From Eudorina sp. 2006-703-Eu-15 (lineage: Eukaryota > Chlorophyta > Chlorophyceae > Chlamydomonadales > Volvocaceae): DNA of 64,000 nt. A model generated the notes under the pieces. The model searched no databases and had not been told where the DNA came from. It was given only the letters and a program-made list of their open reading frames with translations. Positions 49,701-60,896 of this stretch are shown piece after piece (within the stretch, counting starts at the first letter, position 1; each line of letters opens with the position of its first letter). A program made the position numbers and the translations under genes. The stretch covers positions 750,001-814,000 of the forward strand of contig BDSI01000039.1 in NCBI GenBank assembly GCA_003117195.1. Reading direction: 5' to 3'.

Positions 49701-52700
49701 CCGCGGGTGTTCACTGCAAGGGTCCGGAGCTTACCAGGTTAGCTTGGGCGTTCCGAAGCTTCAGCTGTTCGCGTCAGTCCGCTTTCACGTGCCCAGCTTG
49801 TAATTACGCGCGGAAGGTCAGGTCAGGTCAGGTCAGATCAGGTCAGGTCAGGTCAGGTCAGGTCAGGTCAGGTCAGGTCGGGTCAGGTCAGGTCGGGTCA
49901 GGTCAGGTCAGGTCAGGTCAGGTCAGGTCAGGTCAGGTCAGGTCAGGTCAGGTCAGGTCGGGTCAGGTCAGGTCAGGTCGGGTCAGGTCAGGTCAGGTCA
50001 GGTCAGGTCAGGTCAGGTCAGGTCAGGTCAGGTCAGGTCAGGTCAGGTCAGGTCAGGTCAGGTCAGGTCGGGTCAGGTCAGGTCAGGTTAGGTCAGGTCG
50101 GTAGGAGTCCATCCGCGGCCAGCCCTGCCCAGCCTCGGGGCACACACGGAACGGCGCCTTCTCTACTCGGCATCGCCACACGCCCCGGGCGCTGTCTGCA
50201 TACACGCCGCGCATGTGGGCCACGCCCGCGTGGCACAATCCGACGATTCGCTGCCACCTCCCGACCCGCGCTGCGGGACGTGGCCAGCTGATCTGGCCGC
50301 CTGACTCGGTCGCAGATGTACGGTAAACGACAACCCCCAAGCTGTCCCTCCAGCGCCCGGCGCCCGGACACACCGCCATGACGCCGTCACGCTCGGGAGC
50401 CTGCCTGCGCCTTCCTCCCTCACCTCCGACCGAGACGCGTCCACCAGCTCAAAGGGCAGCGCCGCCGCCCGGCTGACGGCGCGGATGCCCGTCACCTGCA
50501 GCTCCACCTGTGTGGGCCACACGCGAAAGGACGTGCCACCGGCAGGACGTCACACAGCGGACGGTGAGAGTGAGAGCGCACGGGGTTGGCAGCATGGCGG
50601 GCCGCACTACCACCGCGGGGTGCGCGCGCGGTCAGTGGCGCGGCGCGCCCTCAAGCCGTCTCTCAGCAGTCCTGTGGGCGGCCCCCTCCCCATGTCTCCC
50701 AAAAATCCAGTCGCCGAAGCCACTTGAAAGAGTCCTGACCCCCGTTGCGCTTCGCGACACATGCCCGTCGGCCAGGCATCCGGCGGCAGGCATCGCACTG
50801 GCTTCCTTGTGGTTCACACGTTAATGCCAGGCTATCACAATTATTGATCCGATCCAATCAAGGCTTACGTCCTTCTGGGAGCAGCCCTCGATGGGCTTCT
50901 CCGGCACCTTGACGACGCCCTCCACGTCCACGATTGACTCCTTCGGGATCTGGGTCGCGTACTTGACCATGCCTTTGCTCACGATCTGGTCGTCGGCAAA
51001 CAGGATGGCCTGCGCGGGATCGATGAGGGTCGCGGCCACGTGTGTCAGTTGTCAGGACACAGTCAACGGGCCAATCATGGCCCGGGATACGACGTCTTGC
51101 AGTGCCCCAGGCGGCACACGTCGGTGGGTGGTGGGGCTGCCAATGACACGTGCGTCGAACCCCGCGGCGGTGTTGAGAGGCGCGGTGCGTTGGGGGCACC
51201 TTGGGCGCGGCCCGCTGTCATTGCACGCCGTGCAGGCGACGTGTGTTGTTTAGAGGAAAGACCCGCGACATGTGTTGTATCCAAACATGGTCGGAAAGCT
51301 CTAGGCCCGGCGGACTCAAGATGGCTCGTTTCCTAAGCGCCCTCTCGGATGCAAAGATGCAAATGTGGGAAACACTACACGCATGGCAATACAACCCGGT
51401 CGCTGGCCCCCCTAACGTGCACATGTGCAGGGTCCGGTACAGCTCCTGCCGGCCAACTCAGCACGCCTCGAGAGTACTGCACGCTGATTTCAGGAGCTCC
51501 GCACCCGTGATGGCCAGTCTGTGCCGCCTCTGCCGCCAAGCTGGCCCCCTTTGAAGGCACCTCGGGGAGCCGAGCAACCCGACGCCAGTGGACATCGCAT
51601 GCCGCAGCTCCATGTACGCATCGCACCAGGGAGCCCTACAGGCTGCAAGCCTGCGGACCTGCCCTGCAGTGCCTCCTTACCTGCACCGTCGCAGTCCGCT
51701 GCCGCAGGACCAGGAACGCGGACTTGCCCTTCCCACGAGTGGTGTGGATACGCGCGCGGACCAGGACCTGCAGGGGGGGAGTGTGTGACGGGCCACGCTG
51801 ACCTGATGTCCCCGGCATGGAGGTCGGCACTGCTCTACCAGGTGCGCCTGGGAAAGAAAGAAACAGCCCAGACACAACCAGTCCGGCGACGCAACCAGTC
51901 CGGTCCATCCATACAGCCACGCCTGGGTGTATGGATCTCTGCATCGGTGACTGCGCCGGAGGTCCTTCAGGGCGCCGCGACGTGGCGGGAATATGGAGGT
52001 GGAGGCGGGGGACCGTGTGGCGCCACCCCAAATGCAAAGCATAAACGGCGCCTTCAATGGCATCTGTTATTGCAGCGCTGTGGACTTCCCACACAGTTTT
52101 TCCTTACGCCCGTCTCCTCCACGTCCCCCGTTTTGGGAGAGTGTGCTTCGGGGGCCCATCCGTTAGGGGTAAGGGTAGCAGCCAGTGTCAGACCCAATTC
52201 GACAGGCAACGATTCGAAGACTGCAGATGCTCGGACTAGATGAAGAGGGGTCTCAGCCCCGGCGCACCTTCTGATCTTTCAGGTCCGGGTTCAGGTTCTC
52301 CACTTTGGTCCAAACGCGCCCGCTCTGCGCCTGGCTCTGGACCATGCCGTAATCACCGTAGTGTTCCTTCAGCGGGTCCTCCGGGTCCGGCTGGGTCATG
52401 ACCGCTGCCTTGACGCCACGTTGTTGCGCCTGCGCGGGTCCGCCAAAACACGACACCACCAGCCGCACCTCATCCCGTTCCCAGGAACCCTCAGTGCAAG
52501 TCTGACTGTTACCGACGGCCAAGAAGTCGCTGGTGGGGTGGTGGCGGATGCAACACCCATCCGTTCATGTGTTGTGTGGATAATGAACTTACGCGCTCTG
52601 CCTTGGCTGCTTCCTTCGCGGCCTTCGCGGCCTCCTTGGCCGCCTTCTTGGCCTCGGCGCTCGTAGCGGAAGCCAAGCTCGACTGCGAGTCCTGTCGAGC

Positions 52701-52891
52701 GCAGAAAGTCATGCCACACTCATGTTTTGGGTGACCCTTAAATAACAAATATCCCTGTGCCACAAACTTTACGCACAGTCTTCGCGATCGCAAGGACCAA
52801 ATTCAGGTTGCCGCCGGCAACGCGACGATCGGAGTCTTACCTCGACAGTCAAGGCCGCGACTCCAGCCTCCACAACAGTCGGATCAGACAT
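46745..52891 (-). CDS. DARS: Aspartyl-tRNA synthetase, eukaryotic cytosolic type
   Basis: Twelve minus-strand exons join in phase: 52891-52841, 52691-52593, 52429-52268, 51767-51681, 51009-50869, 50507-50424, 49653-49516, 49261-49056, 48652-48507, 48109-47899, 47533-47394, 46932-46745; 550 residues. It charges tRNA-Asp with aspartate for cytosolic translation. Seen in order: an N-terminal Lys/Ala helix ([16 protein letters not shown]), an OB-fold anticodon-binding domain ([20 protein letters not shown], then KESIVDVEG), and the class II core: [24 protein letters not shown], motif 2 [40 protein letters not shown] and motif 3 VGLERVVML, ending [17 protein letters not shown]. The first ATG ([10 protein letters not shown]) has no transit peptide, so it is cytosolic. 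Introns hold a (CTGAC)n array, a hairpin and a dispersed repeat. Confidence 0.96.
47025..47090. other. Long intronic hairpin
   Basis: Left arm 47025-47054 and right arm 47065-47090 pair over 26 bases (CAGCGCTTTAGGCT and AGACACCGGTGC against their complements), with a 4-base bulge in the left arm and a 10-base loop. It lies in the last AspRS intron. To its right, about 55 bases containing CTAGAAGCGGTGTGTCAT are duplicated in tandem (to about 47170). It may be a MITE remnant or a small-RNA precursor; no evidence separates these. Confidence 0.75.
47774..47810 (+). repeat. Dispersed intronic repeat (family B), copy 2
   Basis: CGGGTTTATTTCTTTTTT then CAATTCAACCCCC matches 2165-2203. It lies in the AspRS intron between exons 10 and 11, opposite to the transcribed strand. 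A CCTCCACTTCGTGGAGG inverted repeat lies just to its left. Confidence 0.6.
49815..50100. repeat. (GGTCA)n pentanucleotide array, about 57 units
   Basis: About 285 bases of GGTCA with scattered GGTCG variants fill much of the AspRS intron between exons 6 and 7. On the transcribed (minus) strand the unit reads CTGAC. The long Gly-Gln-Val-Arg-Ser open frame across it on the plus strand is an artefact. Confidence 0.97.
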
Positions 52892-53263
52892 TGTGCTGAA
52901 CGAGATGCGATTGGCGAAAGCACGCGCCGCTCTAATCTGGAACAGCCACCGTGCAGAAGCTGCAAAGGGCTGAATCTTGACAAATCAAGTGCGCTCACTT
53001 GTGATATGCATAATCCAAGTACGCACCATATAAAGTCCTAGGCAATGCCGATGAGAAAGCGCCCAACTGTTTCTCATTTCGTGCCGTACACCGCTCGTTC
53101 GGGTTTAGTCCACGTTGCTTGCTATGAGTCTCAAAACGTATCTGAATTGATGAGTGATATACTTTTTTAAGGGGTACGCGTTGACGTCTTTCTGTTTCCA
53201 CCGCATTCGAAGTAGTGCCTGTATCCTGTTTCACAAAGACTCTTTAAGTGCACGTGCATACCG
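52892..53263. promoter_or_regulatory. Putative bidirectional promoter region
   Basis: 372 bases lie between the AspRS start (52891, minus) and the DPY30-like start (53264, plus). The middle is AT-richer (about 52980-53170). No specific element could be assigned; both genes are ones expected to be broadly expressed. Confidence 0.5.
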
Positions 53264-53902
53264 ATGGCTGATGGTAAGCGTTACAGTATGGCGAAGCAAA
53301 GCGTTTTGGAAGGCCCTTGACCCTTCTGCGCGCGAAAATTGTGCAGCGGCACCGACGGATAGTGGAGCGCAGGCAGCCGCGTCGCTTCCTGCAGTAGCGG
53401 CCACAACACCTGAAGCGGTGAGGCAGCATCATAGGCTAGACTCGCGGCGAGTGCACCTCCCCGGACATTGGGTTTCGATAGCTCCCCTTTTCGGTTCTGC
53501 TACAGGTCAAGGCAGCTGAGAAAGCAGCCGTTGGAGTTCACAAGAAAATCAATATCGCGGCAGCCCCCATCAGGCAGTACCTGGTAAGTGCACGCGGGTG
53601 GCGCGGGTAACGTGCTCGTGTTTCCCGCGACGAGTTACCACCTGAGACCGGAATTCTTAGGGCGGTACCCTTTGTTCGCAGCTGACTCTGCAAGGCTGTA
53701 TTTTGCTGTGCAGGAGGCCACGGTTGTGCCATTGCTGATGCAAGGGATGCAAGCGTTGTGCAAGGAGCGGCCCGATAACCCAGTCGAGTTCCTCGCCTAC
53801 TACCTCTTATCCCACAATCCGCAGCCCAGTACGAAACCACCGCCTCAAGCTGGGGCCGCAGCAGCCGACGGGGATGCAAAACCTGAGACGCAAACGCAAT
53901 GA
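53264..53902 (+). CDS. DPY30: DPY30-like protein
   Basis: Exons 53264-53273, 53347-53417, 53506-53583 and 53714-53902 join in phase to give 115 residues, starting MADAAPTDSGAQ. The C-terminal half is the Dpy-30 motif: VHKKINIAAAPIRQYLEAT then VVPLLMQGMQALCKERP and NPVEFLAYYLLSHNP, a helix-turn-helix dimerisation module. A stand-alone protein of this size fits the core DPY30 subunit of SET1/COMPASS histone H3K4 methyltransferase complexes. In algae, Dpy-30 motifs also occur in flagellar radial-spoke proteins, so a ciliary role cannot be ruled out, although those are usually larger. The first exon has only 10 bases (ATGGCTGATG before GTAAGC). A Pro/Ala-rich tail follows the motif. Divergent from AspRS; convergent with the proteasome gene. 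TGTAA lies at 54273. Confidence 0.9.
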
Positions 53903-54545
53903 TTGAAGGGACGTGTCGGAACAGATGGCCGGGGCCTGCCGGCGTTTCTCTGTTGGAATCATTGACGGTTGTGCCGTGGTTGCTGTCGGGCAGTGGAGGA
54001 GGGGGACATGTTAAGTAACAAAAGCTGGACCTGAATGCGCAAAATTTGCACTTTTCGGGTTGGGTTGGGGATGCCTGTGGGAAGCCTCTGTTGGTAGAAG
54101 GACACAAACACACTGTCCTTCCAAATCGGCATATGCTCGGGGTGTTGTCCTTGGTGACCCTCTTGACACCAGTGATGTGATGCACCTCATGGACGTTTGA
54201 TTCGGGGCCGAAACGCATCATATGCCCATTGACTAACCCGCTTGGACAAACGCCGATGAACGCTTCTTCGTGTGTAAACTTGCCACCGAGCAACGCATTC
54301 CTACAATAATGCCATGCCTTCACTGACAGCGCCGCCAAGACCAACAATTGCAGAAACCCTGACGCGCAAATCGCGCCGACCGCGACACATACTCACTCCT
54401 TGGTACTCCCCCATGCAATATGACAGCAAGCCGCCTGAAAAACTCGCGTTCCCCGCCGCACGCGGACGACACGCGGTTTCGCCAATTCTACCGAGACGGG
54501 CGATGATCTTCAAGTTCCAACTCATGACGCGCGCAGGCAGCCAAA
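53903..54545. other. Shared 3' region of convergent genes
   Basis: 643 bases between the DPY30-like stop (plus) and the beta1 stop (minus), with no supported exon. It probably holds both 3' UTRs. Confidence 0.55.
54273..54277 (+). terminator. TGTAA poly(A)-type signal for the DPY30-like gene
   Basis: TGTAA occurs 371 bases after the DPY30-like stop codon. No comparable TTACA was found for the converging beta1 gene. Confidence 0.45.
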
Positions 54546-55880
54546 CTACGCGATCGCGCGCTCCCGGGGCAGCTCGCCGTACGTGGCCGGTATCTGGCTC
54601 CCCTCGATGAACTGTCGCTTCACGCCGGCTGCCGTGATGGTCACAGTCCGGATGCAGCCGCCCGAGCTGGCGTCCCACGTCATGGCGTACTTGAGCGCGC
54701 GAGTAACGAAGTCCATGGCCTCCGCCTCGCTCATACCCTCGCGCCAGTTCTTGTCGCAGAACCCGTTGATGTAGGTGGACCCGGACCCGCTCATTGCGAT
54801 GGGCGTCGCAGTCATGGTGCCGCCAAGCGATATCGAGAAGACCTGCACGGGAGGGAGGGGAGCGGAAGTGGCGGGCGCTGGTCACCACGCAGAGACCCCG
54901 GGAAGCGCACCACCCGGGATGAAGCCAGCCCGCTCAGAGCAGGGCGCCGCTATTAGCGAACCCCCACCCCAACCAAGGCTGGCTCACATCTCCCCTGCAC
55001 AAAGACGTGTCCGTGAGGCGTGCGGTTCACTCAGGATCGCGTGCACCCTGTACCCTGCCTGTACCGCAATGCTTCCCCGCGTCATTCCTCGCCAACCATC
55101 ATGCATGTATTTGCAGCCTAGACGCGTGGCTCAAACCCGACCCGCAGCTTGGTTTTGCAGCGCCGCATTTGCTGTACGGCACTTCTCCCTAGGTATGAAG
55201 TTGAACAGGCGCCGCAATGTGAATTCCGGACAGGCAACCGCATCACCCACGCCTTGTGTCCGTGCCAAGGCGCTGTTTCATACACGGTTTCCATCATTCC
55301 ATGACTGCAGTTCATCGACACCATCAGGCAGCACCCGGCACACCTGGCCACCGCCGTGCTTGTCAAACCCGGCCACGATCATGCCTGCGGATAAGAAGTC
55401 CTTGTTGTTGTAGGCCATTGTCTTTACGAGGTTGGCTGCAGTCTTGACCGTTATTTGGTCCCCCTGGCATGGGCACATTGTTGATGTTCGTGTCAAGGTA
55501 TGTGTCGAGTGGTTTGTCGAAATCCGGCCCCTCCATTCACCAGGGAACGAGAATACCCAACCAAGGCTCACGCTCGTCCCTTCCAAGGTCAGCAGCATCC
55601 GCTGCAATTTAGTCCGGGACCGCACCTCCTCCGCCTGGTGCTGCGCAATGAAATGCTGTACATAGCCCGCAATCGCCTGCGTGTCCGCTGCCGAGCCCGA
55701 TCGTAACGTGTACACATTGTCGCATAACGGCGTAATCTTATCGGTCACGCGGTTTGCAATGTAATTGCCTGTTGACGTCCGGCTGTCCGCCCCTAGTATG
55801 ACGCCTTCATTAAAAGTTACCGCCATAATGGACGTGCCCATTGATACAGGCGCAGACGTCGAGGGGGCCATCATATCCAT
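54546..55880 (-). CDS. PSMB6: 20S proteasome subunit beta type 6 (beta1)
   Basis: Three minus-strand exons, 55880-55626, 55463-55344 and 54842-54546, give 223 residues. A 15-residue propeptide (MDMMAPSTSAPVSMG) precedes the catalytic Thr1 of TSIMAVTFNEGVILGADSR. Counting from Thr1, Asp17 and Lys33 are present, and Arg45 (TLRSGSA) matches the caspase-like beta1 pocket. Also seen are TAANLVKTMAYNNKD, MIVAGFDKHGGGQ, SLGGTMTATPIAMSGSGST and DASSGGCIRTVTI. The protein is autocleaved at Gly-Thr and sits in the inner beta ring of the 20S core, cutting after acidic residues. Length fits the family. There is no in-frame ATG upstream of the chosen start. It lies divergent from the unrecognised gene at 56190. 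Confidence 0.95.
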
Positions 55881-56189
55881 CTTTGCACGCGAAACACGAT
55901 ACAGATCCGCGCTATTCAACACCAAATCTTACGGAGCGCTTGTTTTGTATGTGTCCTGTACAAGCTTGATAAATATCAAAGTAAATGCACATCCAAAACT
56001 CCTGCAGAAGGGTTCCTCACCTAAGGGCAAACCAATGTGCCGTACTCTCGTCCCTTTCGTGCTTCCTTGTCAATTAGCGCTCTCAGACCTTACTAGCAAT
56101 CCGTGGCATCATGGATCTGTTATCTGCTCATCTGTATGCATACTAAGATGCAGACGTAGCAAGTTTGTGTAACGCGAGCGTGAAGCAGA
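55881..56189. promoter_or_regulatory. Putative bidirectional promoter region
   Basis: 309 bases, AT-richer than its surroundings, between the beta1 start (minus) and the start of the unrecognised gene (plus). No element could be assigned with confidence. Confidence 0.5.
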
Positions 56190-59100
56190 ATGAAGAAGAC
56201 GTCATACCATGTGAACCCGGCAGTGAATAAATGGTGATTGAATGTGTTCCTACCTCGCACGGGTGTGGGGCGGACCTCTTCAACTGGCTACATCCATTAC
56301 CCGTTTGCAGGGAGGAGGAGCAACGGCGGGCCAGAATGGAGAAGATGATTCAGCGTGCAAAATCGACCTTACCGCCAGAGGCTCGAGGTCAGTCCGTGGA
56401 GTAGGGGCGCGTTCCGTTCAGTCCGTCTTCACGTTCCGCGGGGACGCTTGCTCACAAAGCACCGGACCTGCAGGTGGAGCTAAAGGCAGTGGTGCCAAGA
56501 AACCATCACCTTACACTGCGGAGAACAATGCCAGCAAGCTTGTGCGAAAGCGGTCCACCACGGGAGGTCAGGGAACGCCTTCGGGAGCCATCGCGGTGGA
56601 TGCTCAGGAGCTTGACAGTAAGTGCAGCGGCAGTCTTGTCTCGTCTTGCCCCTCGGGTGCACCTCGTGCCTTTCCCGTGCCACATCAAATTATTCTGCCG
56701 TACAGGCCCTCACTGCTGCCTCCAATTCCCCAGCGCACAGCCACGACTCGCCGTAACTTTGAACTCCACGCTGTTCCTGCTCCTGCAGGTCTCATTTACA
56801 ACCGTGTTCAGGAGATCCTGCACATGCCCCTGATGCGACGGGCTGCAGCTGCCAAGGCCGCCCTGAAAGGCGGCGCCCCGCAGCGGACGCCGCCTTCCGC
56901 CCGGGGCGCGCGGCGGCCCGCATGGAACAATGACTGGAATGCCCAGACAGCCAGTGCGCCCGGCGGCCAGGAGGAGCGGCCGATCCGGGGGGCACAGCCG
57001 CCAAGGAGCGGCGCGGCAACCACGGCGCACGGTGCGTTACGACGATGCTGCCTGGCGGAGGGCTCCGTGCAAGGGCTAGGTTGTGACGGTCCTCGTGACA
57101 TGCACATTGCTGAGACTGCGTGATTTAGCGCCTGGTATCAACAGGGTTATATATGGGGCCGGCACGCGCGTGAAGGACTCACCGGCTTTCCTATCCCTGC
57201 AGAGCGCAGCCCCACCAAGGCGGCCAGCGCAAATGCGCGGATGTACGCGGCACAAGGCCAGACGGCATCGCCCTCGAAAGCAACGCCCACCAAGACGACG
57301 GGCAGCCCGGGGGCACCCAAGCGCCTGGACATCCCGGGGTCGAGGACTGGCGGGGGCGCACTGCAGCGGCAGCCCAGCGGCCGCACCCAGGGTCCCGGTG
57401 AGTGCGTCATGTCTTGACCTGCGGCGGGATCAGCTCTAACGTGAGGCGAATGTGTATCTCTGCATGTCTCTGCATGTCTGCGTGTCCAAATATCTGTGCA
57501 TACCGTATCTCTGCATGTCTCTGCATATCTGTATACCTTTGCGTACCGTATCTCGGACGCAAGCTTACTGCGGCGTGGGCCATGAGCCGGGAGGATGATT
57601 ACGGGTCCTGCCCCGGGTTGCCCCACTGCAGGGTACCCGGAGGAGCGTGTCGTGCTGCTGCCGTCACCATCGGGACCTATCCCTGCCAACCGCTCCGGGA
57701 TACCGCGACCGTCGTCGAGCCGTTACGGCAGCAGCGCGGGTGCGGTGGGGTCGAACGGGGCAGAGGCGCAGTCGGGTCACCTCCTGGAGCACTCGGTCGT
57801 TGCTGCGATAGAGGCGCTCAATCCTCAGGCCGGGGCAGCGAGGGAGGCGGCGGGCCGCATTGCGCACCACCAGCAAACCCAGCGCGGGCAGCGAACGGGA
57901 CCCTCTCCTTCCGGTTCGCCCTCCTCCGGCCATGTGCCAGGCGGCGCAGCCGGCGTGCCTGCCTCGGGCAGCTTCCGCGGCTCCAGTGACGGCGGCGCCG
58001 CGACGCGGCTGGGAGGCAGCACGACCTCTGGCGGCGGCGCGGGGCAGTCCCTCATGGCGACGTCGCAGGGCGGCTCGCCGGGGATGACCAGCAGCAGCAT
58101 TGCTGGCGGCCCCGGACGACCTCCGCTGGCGCCGGGAGTGCGGGCGTCCGGGCGGGACGGTCCGCACGAGGACCATCACCGGGGCTCGGAGGCGAAGCCG
58201 CACGGGAGCGAGGATGAGTACGAGGACGACGATTTCGAGGAGTACGACGGTACGGACGACGAGGGCGGTGGGGCGAAGGAGGCGGGGCGGCACGCGGAAG
58301 CTGATGAGGACGGCGACGGCGGAGACGGGGAGGCTCCAGCTGTCGTTGGTCAAGCGGCGGCTTTGCTGCGCGAGTCCGTGAACGCGCTGAACGGGCTGGT
58401 GCAATTGAAGATTCAGGTAGGGCACGGTTGCCTGGTGACAGGCAACGATGGGGCGACGCACCGGGCGCGGAAGTGCTGGGTGTTTGATCCCTGTGCGCCC
58501 AGGGAATGGCTGCTTATGGCATGGCATTGCGCCGGTGCGGGATGTCAACGTGCTTCATGCCTTGGGTACAGAACACCACCGACGCCGCGCGGATGTCAAA
58601 TAGCAGTGAGATGCAGCTGCCTGGCCCATCCTCATGGTGCACATCGATAACCTCGTGGTTTCTGTCACCCACCTCGAACCGCCGCCGGGCTTCTCCCTTC
58701 TTGCCCCTTGACAGCAAGAGTTGGCGCGGAGCCATCAGTCGGGCCAGCAGGATCCAGCCGAGTATTCTCGGCGCTCGCAGGCCGACGGCGCGTCCGCCGG
58801 ACCTGGCAGCGGCCGGTCGGGGCCGCCGGCCCACTTGCTGGCGTCACTGGCGCTGGTGGGTTCTGAGGATCCGGATGCGCGCCACGGCCACAGGAGGGGT
58901 GACCCGGCCAACTCCAGCCTCGGTGACGGCCTCCGACAGAGCGACCTGGACTACCTGGCACGGCTGGGGGCCGGTGAGCCCCACGAGGGTGACGTGGCCA
59001 GCAGCACGGACGAGCGGTTCGTGATTGAGCCGGGCGCGCCGGCGGGCACAGCCAAGGCATGGGGAGACCGCCATCCATGGTCGACCGAGAAGACTGGGGC

Positions 59101-60221
59101 CGGGGCGACTGGTCTCGAGAAGCTCCGGGCGCGGCAGGACCAGGAGAAGGCAGGCCGGCAGCAGCAAGGGGGTCCAGCGGAGTCGGCAGGCGGTGGGCAG
59201 CGGCGGAGCCAGGCAGGCGCGGCCGACGAGCGGGTGTCGCGGCAACAGGCGGCGAGCCGGCAGGAGGGTGGTGGCGGGACCGGGTGGGGTGCCGCTGCGG
59301 GAGACGAGGAGGATTCCGTGCTGCTGGGCGAGACCTTCACGCCACGTGAGTGTTGGGTGGCTGCTGCAGCAATTTTATTTCTTGTTGCTGATCCAAGGGA
59401 GGTACGGTACTTTGGCACGAAGTAGGTTGGACTGCAGGTACTGCCCAGACCTCAAAGTACGGGATTCTGCAGGATCAGTAACGACTAACGAGCCATGCAA
59501 ACAGTCTTGTGGCGAAAGCCCCTGGTGCTGGCGCCTACCGGCGGATGTGACCCGCGATTACTTCGTCGCGTCCGGCCTGCCACCGCTCTCCAGGTCGTGA
59601 CGCACGCCCCACCACCGTGCCCCTGCGACGGCTTGTGCTGCAGGTCACCGCACGGGCGCCGTGGCGCAGATGGCGGCGGTGGGCGACGCCCTGACGGCGT
59701 TGGCCTCTTCGGGACAGCTGGACGTCAGGGACGCCAAGGACCTGCGCGCCCAGACGGACGCTCTGTTCGGCAGCCTGGTGCAGCTGCACAACCTCATGAC
59801 GGGGCCGCGGGGCGCGGAGCTGTGCTCGTCGTCACCCAAGACCGCCCGCAGCGGCGGCGGCGGCGGCGGTGCGGAGGGCTTCTCGCCCATGATCCTGTCG
59901 CCCATCGACTCCCCCGACCAGTCCCTGAAGCGACCGGTGGAAGACGGGTCGCCGGAAATCTACGGCGCGGCGGACGGCGCCGGGAGGTGCAGGCCCAAGC
60001 GGATGGATGTCGCGCGAGCTGGTGAGCCAGAGGATGTCGGTGGAGCGGAGCGACAGCCGGTGGATGGCGCGCTGCCGGGCCCGCGCGCAGGGACGCATCT
60101 GCAGCTGACGCCGAAGCACCGGCTGGTGGCGGAGGACGTGGCCTGGATGGCGGGGCTGGTGCACAGCCTGAGCAAGAGCTTGCATGTGGAGAATGGGGAG
60201 GTGGAGCTGCCCGGCGTGTGA
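56190..60221 (+). CDS. Unrecognised, largely disordered acidic protein
   Basis: Eight exons keep phase throughout: 56190-56233, 56311-56387, 56474-56617, 56789-57031, 57203-57397, 57632-58416, 58715-59345, 59644-60221; about 898 residues. I do not recognise the family. The N-terminus MKKTSYHVNPAVNKW runs into a charged helix (EEEQRRARMEKMIQRAKSTL) and looks conserved. Short helical segments recur (LIYNRVQEILHMPLMRR; LLEHSVVAAIEALNPQAG; DLDYLARLG; VAEDVAWMAGLVHSLSKSL near the end), set in Ser/Gly/Pro/Ala-rich sequence. An acidic tract (EDEYEDDDFEEYDGTDDEG) lies in exon 6. There is no signal peptide or membrane segment. A cytoskeletal or nuclear scaffold role is possible but not shown. The first and last exons are the least certain parts. 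Confidence 0.7.
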
Positions 60222-60394
60222 TCTGCGCGGCGCGTGCGAATGAGGACGTGTCCATGTAGCCGGGTAGGCTGGTGAGAATCTTGTCAGGAGATGCATCTGT
60301 ACAGGTGTTGGGTGAGGGTTTCAGCCGGTAGTGGCTGTAGGGCTAACAGCTGCCGAGATGGTGCGCGTGGATCCGGTACAGTGCTAGCAACAGG

Positions 60395-60399
60395 TTACA
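60395..60399 (-). terminator. TGTAA (minus strand) candidate poly(A) signal of the NUP88-like gene
   Basis: TTACA on the plus strand lies 645 bases beyond the NUP88-like stop codon. Confidence 0.35.
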
Positions 60400-60891
60400 C
60401 AGGGAATGTGACTACTGGTATCATGATCTGTAGGACTTGGCTGGGTAGGAATGGCTGCAGCGAGTTGTAGATACAACAAGGAGGGCAGAACCGACATGTG
60501 TGTTCAGAGAAAGAACACCCGCCCAACTCTTTCTCAAACGTGTGTCTCTGCACGTAGGTCACCGGCGCGCAGCCGAGAGACGATTTGTGCTGTATGCTGT
60601 TTGTGCGTCAACACAGGAAGGCCCTGATCCGTAGCTCGTCTGCAGTGTATTATAGCAGCGACGGGTGCACCTTGTTGCAAGGTGCTCGTCACAGCTCGCG
60701 GCGAATTGGTTTCCTTCGGGGCAAGTCAAGCCATGGGGAAGGCAGTCCGAAGGCTGTTGTGTTCCATTTCGAAATTTGAATAATCTCTGTAGGTTTTGCC
60801 CTACCGAGTCCGAGCACGGAAAACGTCAACCGGCATGACGCCCCTATTCTTTCGGCAATGGCACTTCCGGATGCCGTTGTTCTTCATTCCT

Positions 60892-60896
60892 TGTAA
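60892..60896 (+). terminator. TGTAA candidate poly(A) signal of the unrecognised gene
   Basis: TGTAA lies 671 bases after the stop codon at 60221. If both this and the minus-strand signal at 60395 are used, the two 3' UTRs overlap by about 500 bases. Confidence 0.4.

Noticed and set aside
49475..50104. A Gly-Gln-Val-Arg-Ser repeat protein on the plus strand
   Set aside because: It is a translation of the pentanucleotide array in an AspRS intron, on the strand opposite the gene.
56311..56617. A NIMA-related kinase tail, suggested by the EEEQRRARMEKMIQRA segment
   Set aside because: The gene starts only 15 codons upstream, so there is no kinase domain, and the similarity is limited to a charged helix.
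56242..57123. A 293-codon unspliced plus-strand frame starting at 56242
   Set aside because: Its frame through 56311-56387 differs from the one that splices in phase to the following exons; the spliced model gives a coherent charged helix and start.
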